The notes under the pieces are model-generated. The model saw nothing but the letters and a program-made list of their open reading frames with translations, did no database searches and was not told the DNA's origin. From positions 1 to 11,639 of the forward strand of contig CAKOLG010000032.1 of NCBI GenBank assembly GCA_934096175.1: 11,639 bases of DNA, read 5' to 3'. The stretch's first letter is position 1; each line of letters opens with the position of its first letter. Positions 1-6,153 of this stretch are shown one piece after another. The translations under genes and the position numbers were made by a program. The stretch is from an uncultured Bacilli bacterium. GTDB lineage: Bacteria > Bacillota_I > Bacilli_A > RF39 > UBA660.

Positions 1-40
1 AATTTTAGTTAGCAGTTGTTACTACCTATAAATTGTTGCT

Positions 41-141
41 TTTAATGGTTGTTTTACCAGAACCTTAAGGGCTCCATTGAGGAATCTGCTCGGAACAATA
101 CCGAGTTTGATATATAAATCTATCGAAAGATAGATTTTTTT
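41..141 (+). ncRNA. Structured leader RNA ending in a terminator (copy A)
   Basis: This is a non-coding leader upstream of the HTH gene. Helices read directly: GGTT (47-50)/AACC (61-64) with a 10-nt loop, CTCGG (89-93)/CCGAG (101-105), and ATCTATC (118-124)/GATAGAT (129-135) closed by a GAAA tetraloop and followed by a T-run. A related copy lies at about 7092-7224. There the three helices are built from different base pairs (GTTG/CAAC, TTCGGA/TCCGAA, ATCTATTC/GAATAGAT), while the single-stranded segment GCTCCATTGARGAATCTG is nearly invariant. Conserved helices with changed pairs point to a functional RNA. It could be an attenuator or riboswitch-like leader, or a small RNA; I do not recognise a named class. 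The promoter probably lies left of the window. Confidence 0.6.
116..141 (+). terminator. Intrinsic terminator of leader A
   Basis: A stem AAATCTATC/GATAGATTT with a GAAA loop is followed by an uninterrupted T-run. It lies about 40 nt before the first gene, so transcription of the operon would need read-through or antitermination. Confidence 0.7.
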
Positions 142-156
142 GTGTTTATAAATCAT

Positions 157-175
157 CCATCCAAAGAAAGGATGG
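157..175 (+). promoter_or_regulatory. Hairpin overlapping the ribosome-binding site of the HTH gene
   Basis: CCATCC (157-162) pairs with GGATGG (170-175) around loop AAAGAAA. The Shine-Dalgarno region AGAAAGGA sits partly in the loop and partly in the 3' arm, 8-16 nt before ATG 183. The B copy has a diverged but still pairable version, ATCCT (7271-7275)/AGGAT (7286-7290). Control of translation through this hairpin is inference. Confidence 0.4.
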
Positions 176-182
176 TGAAATA

Positions 183-497
183 ATGAAGAGATATTTAATG
201 TATAAGTCTATTATGAAGTATCTAACTGATAAAGATTTATCTTTGAATGCTAAAGGTTTTTTAAGTATGATTCTATTCAATGATGGAATTAATGCTTTAG
301 ATTTATCAAAGTATTGTTCTGATGATATAGAAACTATTAAAGATACTATGTTGGAACTTCGAATCATGAAATATGTTAAGTATGATCCAGAAACAAACAT
401 GCTTTTAGCTGGACCAAAACCATATGATGAATGGGACGAAGAAATCATTGAAGACCTACATAGAAAAGCAAATAATAAAAAAGATAAAGAAAGATAA
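183..497 (+). CDS. Short winged-helix protein, DnaD/replisome-organizer N-domain-like
   Basis: This 104-aa protein looks like the N-terminal winged helix of phage and IME replisome-organizer (DnaD-like) proteins. The segment DLSLNAKGFLSMIL (about residues 19-32) matches the usual LSxxAKGLLxxLL opening helix. The stretch LDLSKYCSDDIETIKDTMLEL (39-59) matches the usual helix-turn-helix in which a gene-activated HTH is followed by a wing ending in MKYVKYDP. The C-terminal tail is highly charged (KANNKKDKER) and the usual C-terminal DnaD domain is missing, so it is about a third of the length of full replisome organizers. It may bind DNA at the element's origin or act as a copy or transfer regulator. 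ATG 183 is supported by AAAGGA upstream. It lies 15 nt before the next gene, suggesting an operon. Family membership is recognised by motif; the function is inferred. Confidence 0.65.
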   Translation: MKRYLMYKSIMKYLTDKDLSLNAKGFLSMILFNDGINALDLSKYCSDDIETIKDTMLELRIMKYVKYDPETNMLLAGPKPYDEWDEEIIEDLHRKANNKKDKER

Positions 498-512
498 AAA
501 AGGAAGATACTT

Positions 513-785
513 TTGTTAAATATTATTAGACAAGAAGTTCCAATTGATGAGGAACTAAAAACAAGAATTAAATTTATTTGTGATTTTTGTAATACAATCC
601 CAAAATTTATTAATGGTTCTATTCGTAAAATTGATAAAACCAATATTAATTATATAGAGCCAAATAAAATAATCATTAAAGGTACAACATTTCTAGCTTT
701 TAATCATGGTAGAGATGTTTATGTTGAGAACTTGCAAAAACATATTAATATTAGTGATTTACAAGAGTTTATTAAAAATCTATAA
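513..785 (+). CDS. Hypothetical protein of mobilizable element (90 aa)
   Basis: The start is TTG at 513, preceded by AAAGGAAG about 8 nt upstream. No ATG gives a better start, so I keep the TTG. The protein is mixed alpha/beta, with a basic segment (KTRIKFICDFCN, residues about 16-27) containing two cysteines as CDFC. This is followed by beta-prone stretches (NKIIIKGTTFLAFNHGRDVYV) and a C-terminal helix (ISDLQEFIKNL). It is downstream of and probably co-transcribed with the HTH gene. It has no signal peptide or membrane segment. I do not recognise the family. Being wedged between a replication-type HTH gene and the recombinase, it is probably an element maintenance or regulatory protein, but that is guilt by association only. 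Confidence 0.55.
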   Translation: MLNIIRQEVPIDEELKTRIKFICDFCNTIPKFINGSIRKIDKTNINYIEPNKIIIKGTTFLAFNHGRDVYVENLQKHINISDLQEFIKNL

Positions 786-788
786 CTA

Positions 789-816
789 TTGACATTATTT
801 TCAAAAGTGATATTAT
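789..816 (+). promoter_or_regulatory. Strong sigma-A-type promoter
   Basis: A perfect -35 TTGACA (789-794) is followed after 16 nt by -10 TATTAT (811-816). It lies just after the stop of the preceding gene and drives the micro-ORF/attenuator transcript at about 824-968, and by read-through the recombinase. Confidence 0.65.
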
Positions 817-861
817 ATATAACCAATGAAAGAGGTATGCTCTAGAAATGGAGGTACATCT

Positions 862-945
862 ATGAAATATAAACACAAAAACAAAAAAATAAATATTTTT
901 AATATCAATAATTTTGAGGAGTCAGTAGTATTTAGACTTTACTAG
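862..945 (+). CDS. 27-aa lysine/asparagine-rich leader peptide
   Basis: This micro-ORF begins at ATG 862, 7 nt after a strong GGAGG (850-854), and ends at TAG 943. The product starts MKYKHKNKKINIFNINNF and ends EESVVFRLY. It has its own near-consensus promoter. Its last ten codons lie inside the 5' half of an intrinsic terminator hairpin (916-961). Ribosomes translating to the end would therefore melt the terminator, while ribosomes stalled early would let it form. That layout is typical of leader peptides that attenuate resistance or element genes. The peptide itself could also be a small functional protein. Expression is inferred from the promoter and RBS only. The next gene is the recombinase, 279 nt downstream. 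Confidence 0.45.
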   Translation: MKYKHKNKKINIFNINNFEESVVFRLY

Positions 946-968
946 ATACTTTTGACTCCTCTTTTTTT
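916..968 (+). terminator. Terminator/attenuator overlapping the micro-ORF
   Basis: GAGGAGTCA (916-924) pairs perfectly with TGACTCCTC (953-961), followed by seven T (962-968). An inner GTAT (928-931)/ATAC (946-949) pairing extends the stem. It contains the stop codon of the 27-aa ORF in its loop. It ends the short transcript from the 789 promoter. Confidence 0.75.
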
Positions 969-1141
969 GTAAAAGAAAATAGAAACAGCATCTGAGTTAG
1001 AAGAAATATGACTAATAAGAAGAGAAACAGTCTTTCTGAGTAAACACCATAATGGGTTACAGGAGTTGAATGAATAGATCTCAGTCAAAAATATTTCGAT
1101 AATATTTTAACACTAGAGTATCACGACCAATAAATAAATTT

Positions 1142-1198
1142 GTTAGTTAAAACTAACTAGAAAGAATATTAATTTGTAAGTTAAAAATAACTTACAAA
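1142..1198. promoter_or_regulatory. Two operator-like inverted repeats before the recombinase
   Basis: The first repeat is GTTAGTT (1142-1148)/AACTAAC (1151-1157). The second is TTTGTAAGTTA (1173-1183)/TAACTTACAAA (1188-1198), a perfect 11-bp inverted repeat with an AAAA spacer. The half-sites share the form GTWAGTTA. They sit 13-80 nt before the recombinase RBS. Two similar dyads at such a place fit a dimeric repressor's operators, or recombinase binding at an element end. No T-run follows, so they are not good terminators. The stretch 969-1141 between the attenuator and these repeats shows no credible gene, only tiny ORFs of about 10 codons. Confidence 0.45.
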
Positions 1199-1223
1199 AT
1201 ATATTATACGAGGAGTTGAGTTT

Positions 1224-3152
1224 ATGGAATTATCTGATAAGGAAGTTAAAAAAGTAGCTGGTCTTTATTTGCGAGTTAGCACTGAAGATCAAGCTCGTGA
1301 AGGATTTAGTTTACCGGAGCAAAAAACACGATTAGAAGACTATTGTAGAGCCAAAGGTTATGAAATTGGAGATTATTATACTGATGAGGGAATTAGTGCT
1401 AAAAAAGGAAATTACAGGCCTGAATTTGAAAGATTAAAAGAAGATATTAAAAATAAGAAAATAAATACAATGTTAGCATTAAAACAAGATAGAATTACAA
1501 GAAGTATTTTTGATTGGGAAAACATTATAACTTTTCTAGAAGAAAATAATGCTTATTTAGATTTAGTAAATGATGATATTAATACGACAACTTCAAATGG
1601 TAGAATGGTATCTCGTATTATGATGAGTGTATCTTAAAACGAAATTGAAAGGACAAGTGAAAGAACTAAAGTTGGTTTAGCTGGTGCAATTAAACAAGGA
1701 CATATTCCACATAAAGCACCATTAGGTTATAAACACGAAGATAAAAAATTAGTAATTGATGAATCAACAAAAGATGTTGTTATTAGAATATTTGAACTTT
1801 ATCACAATGGTTTTTCTTATCAAAAGATTGCTAATCTATTTAAGAAAGAAAAAGTTCTAGGAAAAGATAATTGGAGAGATAATACAATACTTCATATTAT
1901 TGAAAATGAAATATATAAAGGAGATTTTGTTCATGGTAAAAGAACTAAACATCCTACTTACTACCCTAATGTAGTAGAACCATTAGTTAGTAAAGAAATG
2001 TGGGAAGAATGTCAATTTCAAAAGAAAAATAATTCTCGTGCTTATTCAAGAACTTTAACTTATATATTCTTACAAAAATTACTATGCCCTAAATGTGGAA
2101 GAATTTTAGGTGGTAAAGCTTCAAAGAAAAAAGGTCATGAATATTTTTATTACTATTGTCGTGATTGCAAATTAACAGTTAAAGAAAAAGATGTTGAAGA
2201 ACATTTTAAAACTTTTGTTGATGAACTAACTGAATATGATTCGATTGTTAATCAATTCTTTGTTCCTATGATTATCAAAAACTTTGATGAACCTAGAGAA
2301 AATATTACTAAAGAAATTGAAACACAAAAAGCAAGATTAGAAAGAGCTAAACTTGCTTATGTAGATGGTGCATTTAGTTTAAATGATTATAAAGAAAAAG
2401 CAAAACAAATTGAAGATACTATAGAAATGCTACAAGATAAAATTAATACAGCTGATAAATGTGATACATTTACTTACTCTGCTAAAGATATTTTAGTTGC
2501 TCGTGATATTGCATTTTTAAATAAAGGAGTTCATCCTGAAGAATATGATAAACAAATGAAACCATGGAAGAAAAGAACTCGTGAAGAAAAAGAAGAATTA
2601 ATTATGAATTATGTTGATAATGTTGAACTTGAATTAGTTGGTAATGAATGTTTTGTTAAATGTGTTAATTTTAGAGAATCAATTGCTAACCCATGTAATG
2701 AATTATTTAAGAATGGTTATATAGATAGAAAACAAGATTGTATATTTGGTAATCTAATAGGACAAATAAGATTTAGTGAATACTTGCCTGAAGAAGAAGT
2801 TGGAGAAATAATTATGAGATTAAAGAACTATTATAATGTTTCTTATACTGAAGCAATCTACTATGTTAAAGACCAAGTATTCTACTTCAACTTTTTAGAA
2901 GATAATTCTGCTATTGTTAGAGTGTTCCCATTAGAAGATTATTATAAATTAGATCCAGATGTAAAAATGGAAGAATATAAATTTGGAATTATATATATCA
3001 AAGAAGAAAATATTGTTGTTACAAAAGATGCAGATGAGTTAAACAAATTATTCAATTACATTCCTGATGATAGTAATACTTTTGTTGATTACTCTAGAGA
3101 GTTAAAAGACATACCTAGTAAACCTATCAGAATGGAATTGATAAAGAAATAA
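1224..3152 (+). pseudogene. Large serine recombinase, interrupted by in-frame TAA at 1635-1637
   Basis: Reading frame 1224-3152 is open for 642 codons apart from one TAA at codon 138, so it would make 137 aa plus a separate open stretch of 504 codons. Domains in order: an N-terminal resolvase catalytic domain with YLRVSTEDQ (nucleophile Ser19) and KQDRITRS; a recombinase domain (about 155-260); a zinc ribbon with CPKC (Cys288, Cys291) and CRDC (Cys312, Cys315); and a coiled coil (about 335-390). A C-terminal extension of about 190 residues makes it longer than many family members. It belongs with the TnpX-type and phage-integrase-type large serine recombinases that excise and insert elements through staggered 2-bp cuts. 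At the stop, homologues typically read SVAQNEIERTSERTK or similar, so TAA replaces an expected CAA glutamine. Start ATG 1224 follows GAGGAG at 1211-1216. ATG 1998 is the first in-frame ATG after the stop, but initiation there would lack the catalytic serine. Confidence 0.85.
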
Positions 3153-3359
3153 AATGCGTGGCACGTTTTGTTACGGAGTAATGAAAGTGGCGATAGCGTT
3201 TTTACAAAAGAAAATGTTTTATGAAGATAAAATATTTTCATCATTACAATACGAAGTTTTGAAAGTATGTAGTACATAGTTTCATTACAAAGTATTGCAT
3301 AAAGGATTCTAAGGAATATTCCTTAGCCCACTGATATCTTGTTAGCATGACAAGATATC
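3151..3359 (+). other. Nested-hairpin mobilization region between recombinase and mob (copy A)
   Basis: Five hairpins follow one another. (1) AAAATGC (3151-3157)/GCGTTTT (3196-3202) encloses TTAC (3171-3174)/GTAA (3178-3181). (2) A 13-bp AT stem spans 3210-3239 with loop GAAG. (3) GAAAGTATGT...ACATAGTTTC spans 3261-3283. (4) CTAAGGAATATTCCTTAG (3309-3326) is a perfect palindrome. (5) GATATCTTGT (3333-3342)/ACAAGATATC (3350-3359). The copy at 7380-7589 keeps all five, with paired changes in 1, 3 and 5. The recombinase stop codon is the first base of hairpin 1. MobV-type relaxases are normally encoded just downstream of their oriT, so this is probably oriT plus a structured mob leader RNA. Confidence 0.6.
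3255..3295 (+). other. Candidate oriT core (relaxase hairpin)
   Basis: The inverted repeat GAAAGTATG...CATAGTTTC (3261-3283) is followed by ATTACAAAG. MobV relaxases (the pMV158 MobM family) nick near an AAAGTAT-type inverted repeat upstream of their own gene, and this hairpin has the same arm core. The B copy keeps AAAGTATG and CATAGTTTCATTA (7490-7516) while the loop side changes. The exact nick position is not visible from sequence, so the assignment is inference. Confidence 0.4.
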
Positions 3360-3360
3360 T

Positions 3361-3393
3361 AGGGGGTTATACATTTTGACAAGCCAAAATTGA
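3361..3393 (+). promoter_or_regulatory. Possible leader mini-ORF and RBS before mob
   Basis: AGGGGG (3361-3366), directly after hairpin 5, precedes TTG 3376 by 9 nt and opens a 5-codon ORF ending at TGA 3393. In copy B, AGGAGG (7591-7596) precedes TTG 7606 by the same 9 nt and opens 7 codons ending at 7629. Both stop just before the mob Shine-Dalgarno, which would allow translational coupling. The peptide sequences differ, so only the layout is conserved. Confidence 0.25.
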
Positions 3394-3408
3394 GTCATAA
3401 GAAAGGAG

Positions 3409-4776
3409 ATGATTATTATAAGTGAACTTCCATATTCTCTACATTTAGGAAGTAATAAAAATAGAAAAAATAGTGTTAGAAGTTCTGCTAAAAATAATTT
3501 AAGTGGAACAACTTCAATGACTAATAATGGAATACAAAATGCTAAAACTTTATCAAAATGTGATAAGCATAATTATAGAAAATATGACAACGAACAAGAA
3601 CAAATTGTAATTGTAAAAGGTACTTCTTCCCTTTACAAAGATGTAGAAGATTTTTATAAAACTGAATTTGAAGAAGCAAGATTAGAATACAATAATAAAC
3701 AAAAAAGAGATGACAGGAAGATCGATGACTACTTCAAAAAAGTAAGTGATAATTCTAAAAGTGATTTAGCTTGTGAGATTATTATTGAACTTGGAGATAA
3801 GAAATTTTGGGATACAAAAGATTTAGAATATAAACATAAAATGACTAATGTCTATTCAAAACAAGTCGATGATTTAGAATTGTTAATGCCAAACTTTAAA
3901 GTATGTAGTGCTATTATCCATTATGATGAAACTAGTCCTCACATGCATATTGTAGGTGTTCCTATAAAATATAATTGTAAAACTGGTATGAGTAAACAAG
4001 TTGGAAAAACTGATGTATTTACTAGAACTTCTTTAATGCAATTACAAGATAAAATGAGAACTTTATGTATTGAAGAATATAATAAAGAATATAATTTAGA
4101 TGCAACTTTAAAACAAAAAATGAAAGGTAGAAATAGAGATATCAATGTGGCTGATATGACTAACTACCAAGAAACAAAAGAACTAATTGAAAAGCATCAA
4201 AAAGAAATAGATTCAATAAGCAATAATTCTTTAGAATTAAAATCTAATTCTAATATTATAAAAGAAGAAATAAATAAACTTAAAAAAGTTCCTTTAAGAG
4301 ATGATTTGTTTATCATCTCAAAAGAACAAAAAAATAAATTGGAAGATTATATCGATAAAGTTGATAAAACAACTGATGAGTATAGAGATGTTAAAGAATT
4401 ATCAGCAAACTTAAATATCATAACTAAACAATCTAGACAGGATTCTAAAAAAATTAAAAACTTAAGAGAAAATAATGAGGCATTACAATTAAGAGTAGAT
4501 AGTTTAAGTGAAAGAGTTGAAACACAAGAAAAACAAATTGATGAATATAGAAAAGATAACTTTAATTTAAAATTTCAACTTCAGGAACTACAACAATTAT
4601 TTGAAAAATTAATTAATTTCTTAAAAAGAATGTTTCATAGAAAAGATAAAGAAGATGTTTATGCAGAAGTTGTTGATGATATGTATCATAATCAAATTAT
4701 TAGTGAAAAAACATTCGATAAAATTACAGGTTGGGAAAATGATTATGACAAACAAAAAGATGATTTTGAACTTTAA
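3409..4776 (+). CDS. MobV/Pre-family relaxase
   Basis: This DNA relaxase nicks oriT, stays covalently attached and leads the strand into a recipient through a helper element's secretion channel. Numbered from 3409, KHNYR (His54) matches the KHNxR motif holding the catalytic His of MobM. HYDETSPHMH (His171, Asp173, Glu174, His178, His180) is the HxDExxPHxH metal-binding motif. From about residue 250 to 410 the protein is a long coiled coil, as in other Mob/Pre proteins, and it ends KDDFEL. The start is uncertain. ATG 3409 abuts the Shine-Dalgarno GGAG (3405-3408) with no spacing. The well-spaced in-frame codon is ATA 3418, giving xSELPYSLHLG, and copy B has TTG and ATA at the same two places. 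The next ATG is 3517, still before His54. The gene appears intact and is the most likely working protein of element A. Confidence 0.9.
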   Translation: MIIISELPYSLHLGSNKNRKNSVRSSAKNNLSGTTSMTNNGIQNAKTLSKCDKHNYRKYDNEQEQIVIVKGTSSLYKDVEDFYKTEFEEARLEYNNKQKRDDRKIDDYFKKVSDNSKSDLACEIIIELGDKKFWDTKDLEYKHKMTNVYSKQVDDLELLMPNFKVCSAIIHYDETSPHMHIVGVPIKYNCKTGMSKQVGKTDVFTRTSLMQLQDKMRTLCIEEYNKEYNLDATLKQKMKGRNRDINVADMTNYQETKELIEKHQKEIDSISNNSLELKSNSNIIKEEINKLKKVPLRDDLFIISKEQKNKLEDYIDKVDKTTDEYRDVKELSANLNIITKQSRQDSKKIKNLRENNEALQLRVDSLSERVETQEKQIDEYRKDNFNLKFQLQELQQLFEKLINFLKRMFHRKDKEDVYAEVVDDMYHNQIISEKTFDKITGWENDYDKQKDDFEL

Positions 4777-4790
4777 TCAATCATCTTTTT
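4754..4790. terminator. Bidirectional terminator of mob and the minus-strand cargo gene
   Basis: AAAAAGATGATT (4754-4765) and AATCATCTTTTT (4779-4790) pair perfectly over 12 bp around a 13-nt loop containing the mob stop codon. T-runs follow on both strands. It therefore ends mob (plus) and the 4812-6062 gene (minus). The same device ends mob copy B. Confidence 0.8.
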
Positions 4791-4811
4791 ATTATCTTAT
4801 AAACCAATTAT

Positions 4812-6062
4812 TTATAAAGATAGTTTTAAAACTCTTGCATTAATACTTGATACATAATTTTTTGCTATTTGTTCTTCATATTTAGGAATAAACCTCTGTA
4901 AACAAAAGATAACATCTTCTTTTGTAATATCTTCCTTCTTTCTTTGAAATCTATATTGAACCAATTCATCTATAAAATCCTTTATATAACCAAATTTGCC
5001 AAAATTAACTAAATAGCTAATTTGTCCATTTTTTGAAGTAAGAAATGTTATATCTTTAGAATTACCTGTAGATAAAAGAATTGCATATCCGTCCTCTACG
5101 AGTTGATCTATTTGACTATTATATTTTTTATAGTCATAAGCATAAGAATTATCATAACAGTCCTGGGACTCATTACTATCAATTATAATTCTTACTTTTC
5201 TTTCGACTTTTTCATCCCAACTATCCATAGGACCATGTACTACTTTTTGAAATATATCAACCACATTTTTATATAAGAATTCTTTCCCTTCGATAATTTT
5301 TACTAATTCTGTAATTACAATACCAATCATATTCTGATTAAATGTTGAATACTTAGAAACTAATTCATTATAATCATTTAAATCAGACTTTGTTTTCTTT
5401 ACCACATCATCACAATCACTAACCTTTTTACTATATTCAGCAATAACTTTCTCTTTTGCCTTTTCTATTGCATCATCTCTATCTAAAATAACATCATCTC
5501 GTTTTTTATTAGCATCGCAATAATATTCATAGGATTTTTTTAATTCTTCAAATAAATCTCTATCATCTATATATTCTTGTGGTGTTTGAACAGTTTTATC
5601 ATCATTAATCTTTTCAATTATTTTATCTTCTTCTTTTTCTTCAGTTTTAGGAATTAAAATATCGTTTGGAATTTCAAGACTAGTTACTTCTGCTTTCCAA
5701 TGTAAAGTACCAGAGCCAACCTTTAATTCCCATAATAATTCTTTTTCATTTGAATTTAAAACATAAATTTGAGCATTAAGACATGGATTCCCATTTAATC
5801 TACTCCAACCATTATGTTTATGTGGATGCCAACGATGTATTTCTAAAATAATTGTTTTTCCATTATTATTTTCAAATTCAAAACTACCTGTTTCATTAAA
5901 ATAGCCTTCGCTTATTCCTGGATGTTCTGATTCCTCATATAAATGGTGTTGGTGTTTAGAATAACTATATTTTGGCATGCCTTTATTTGAAAGTATAAAT
6001 TGTCTTATTTTTCCATAAAGACTATCTATTACCTTTTTATCCTTATAATCAACTTCTATCAT
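4812..6062 (-). CDS. Hypothetical cargo protein with His-rich N-domain and central coiled coil (416 aa)
   Basis: I do not recognise this family. ATG 6062 is preferred over upstream in-frame ATGs at 6071 and 6086 because GGGGAG lies 9 nt before it. Layout: an N-terminal domain of about 135 residues, rich in Trp and His (KHQHHLYEESEHPG near 36-49, HRWHPHKHNGW near 76-86), which could bind metal or nucleotide; an acidic/Lys linker with EEKEEDKIIEK; and a coiled coil (about 165-240). A globular C-terminal domain follows with DGYAILLSTGNSKDI and YLVNFGKFGYIKDFIDELV. It has no signal peptide or membrane segment, so it is probably cytoplasmic. It is divergent from a LysR regulator with an overlapping promoter region, which suggests LysR control. 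Its position after mob, and the fact that copy B carries different genes there, marks it as accessory cargo; a defence or stress role is a guess. Confidence 0.75.
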   Translation of the reverse strand: MIEVDYKDKKVIDSLYGKIRQFILSNKGMPKYSYSKHQHHLYEESEHPGISEGYFNETGSFEFENNNGKTIILEIHRWHPHKHNGWSRLNGNPCLNAQIYVLNSNEKELLWELKVGSGTLHWKAEVTSLEIPNDILIPKTEEKEEDKIIEKINDDKTVQTPQEYIDDRDLFEELKKSYEYYCDANKKRDDVILDRDDAIEKAKEKVIAEYSKKVSDCDDVVKKTKSDLNDYNELVSKYSTFNQNMIGIVITELVKIIEGKEFLYKNVVDIFQKVVHGPMDSWDEKVERKVRIIIDSNESQDCYDNSYAYDYKKYNSQIDQLVEDGYAILLSTGNSKDITFLTSKNGQISYLVNFGKFGYIKDFIDELVQYRFQRKKEDITKEDVIFCLQRFIPKYEEQIAKNYVSSINARVLKLSL

Positions 6063-6084
6063 AAATTTCATCTCCCCTAATTGC

Positions 6085-6140
6085 ATTATACATTAAAATG
6101 TGTTATAAATATAATATATATTTCTTATATTAAATATAAG
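6085..6140. promoter_or_regulatory. Divergent promoter region with LysR-type dyad
   Basis: On the minus strand, TATAAT at 6090-6085 is a perfect -10 for the cargo gene. On the plus strand, TATAAT at 6110-6115 is a candidate -10 for lysR. The -35 boxes are weak, as expected for activator-dependent promoters. The perfect dyad CTTATAT (6124-6130) TAA ATATAAG (6134-6140) contains a T-N11-A core, the LysR-family binding pattern. It sits just before the lysR RBS, a typical autorepression site. Confidence 0.5.
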
Positions 6141-6153
6141 TGGAGGTAATATT

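Larger units (their letters stand above)
3151..4790 (+). repeat. Duplicated IME backbone segment, copy A (structured region + mob + terminator)
   Basis: This segment is homologous, in the same orientation, to 7380-8664. The structured region, the first 115 or so mob codons and the terminal KDDFEL-plus-terminator are clearly alignable. Copy B lacks 360 bp of the middle of mob. The leader RNA (41-141 and 7092-7224) belongs to the same duplication, so the whole backbone was probably present twice and is not a local tandem duplication. Confidence 0.75.

Noticed and set aside
146..643. Minus-strand open frame of 165 codons
   Set aside because: It is antisense to the HTH and 90-aa genes, has a Ser/Leu/Phe composition typical of reversed AT-rich coding DNA, and no RBS.
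1005..1115. Tiny ORFs (MTNKKRNSLSE and MNRSQSKIFR) in the spacer before the recombinase
   Set aside because: They are 10-11 codons, with weak or partial RBS and no conservation to compare. One has GGAG near it, but that is not enough to call a gene.
3089..3277. Minus-strand 62-codon frame across the structured region
   Set aside because: It arises from the nested hairpins and the antisense of the recombinase end; no RBS, and the region is explained by conserved structure.
3939..4145. Minus-strand 68-codon frame inside mob
   Set aside because: Antisense shadow of the relaxase catalytic core.
4655..4843. Plus-strand 62-codon frame at the end of mob
   Set aside because: Out-of-frame shadow of the mob C-terminus that runs into the terminator; no RBS.
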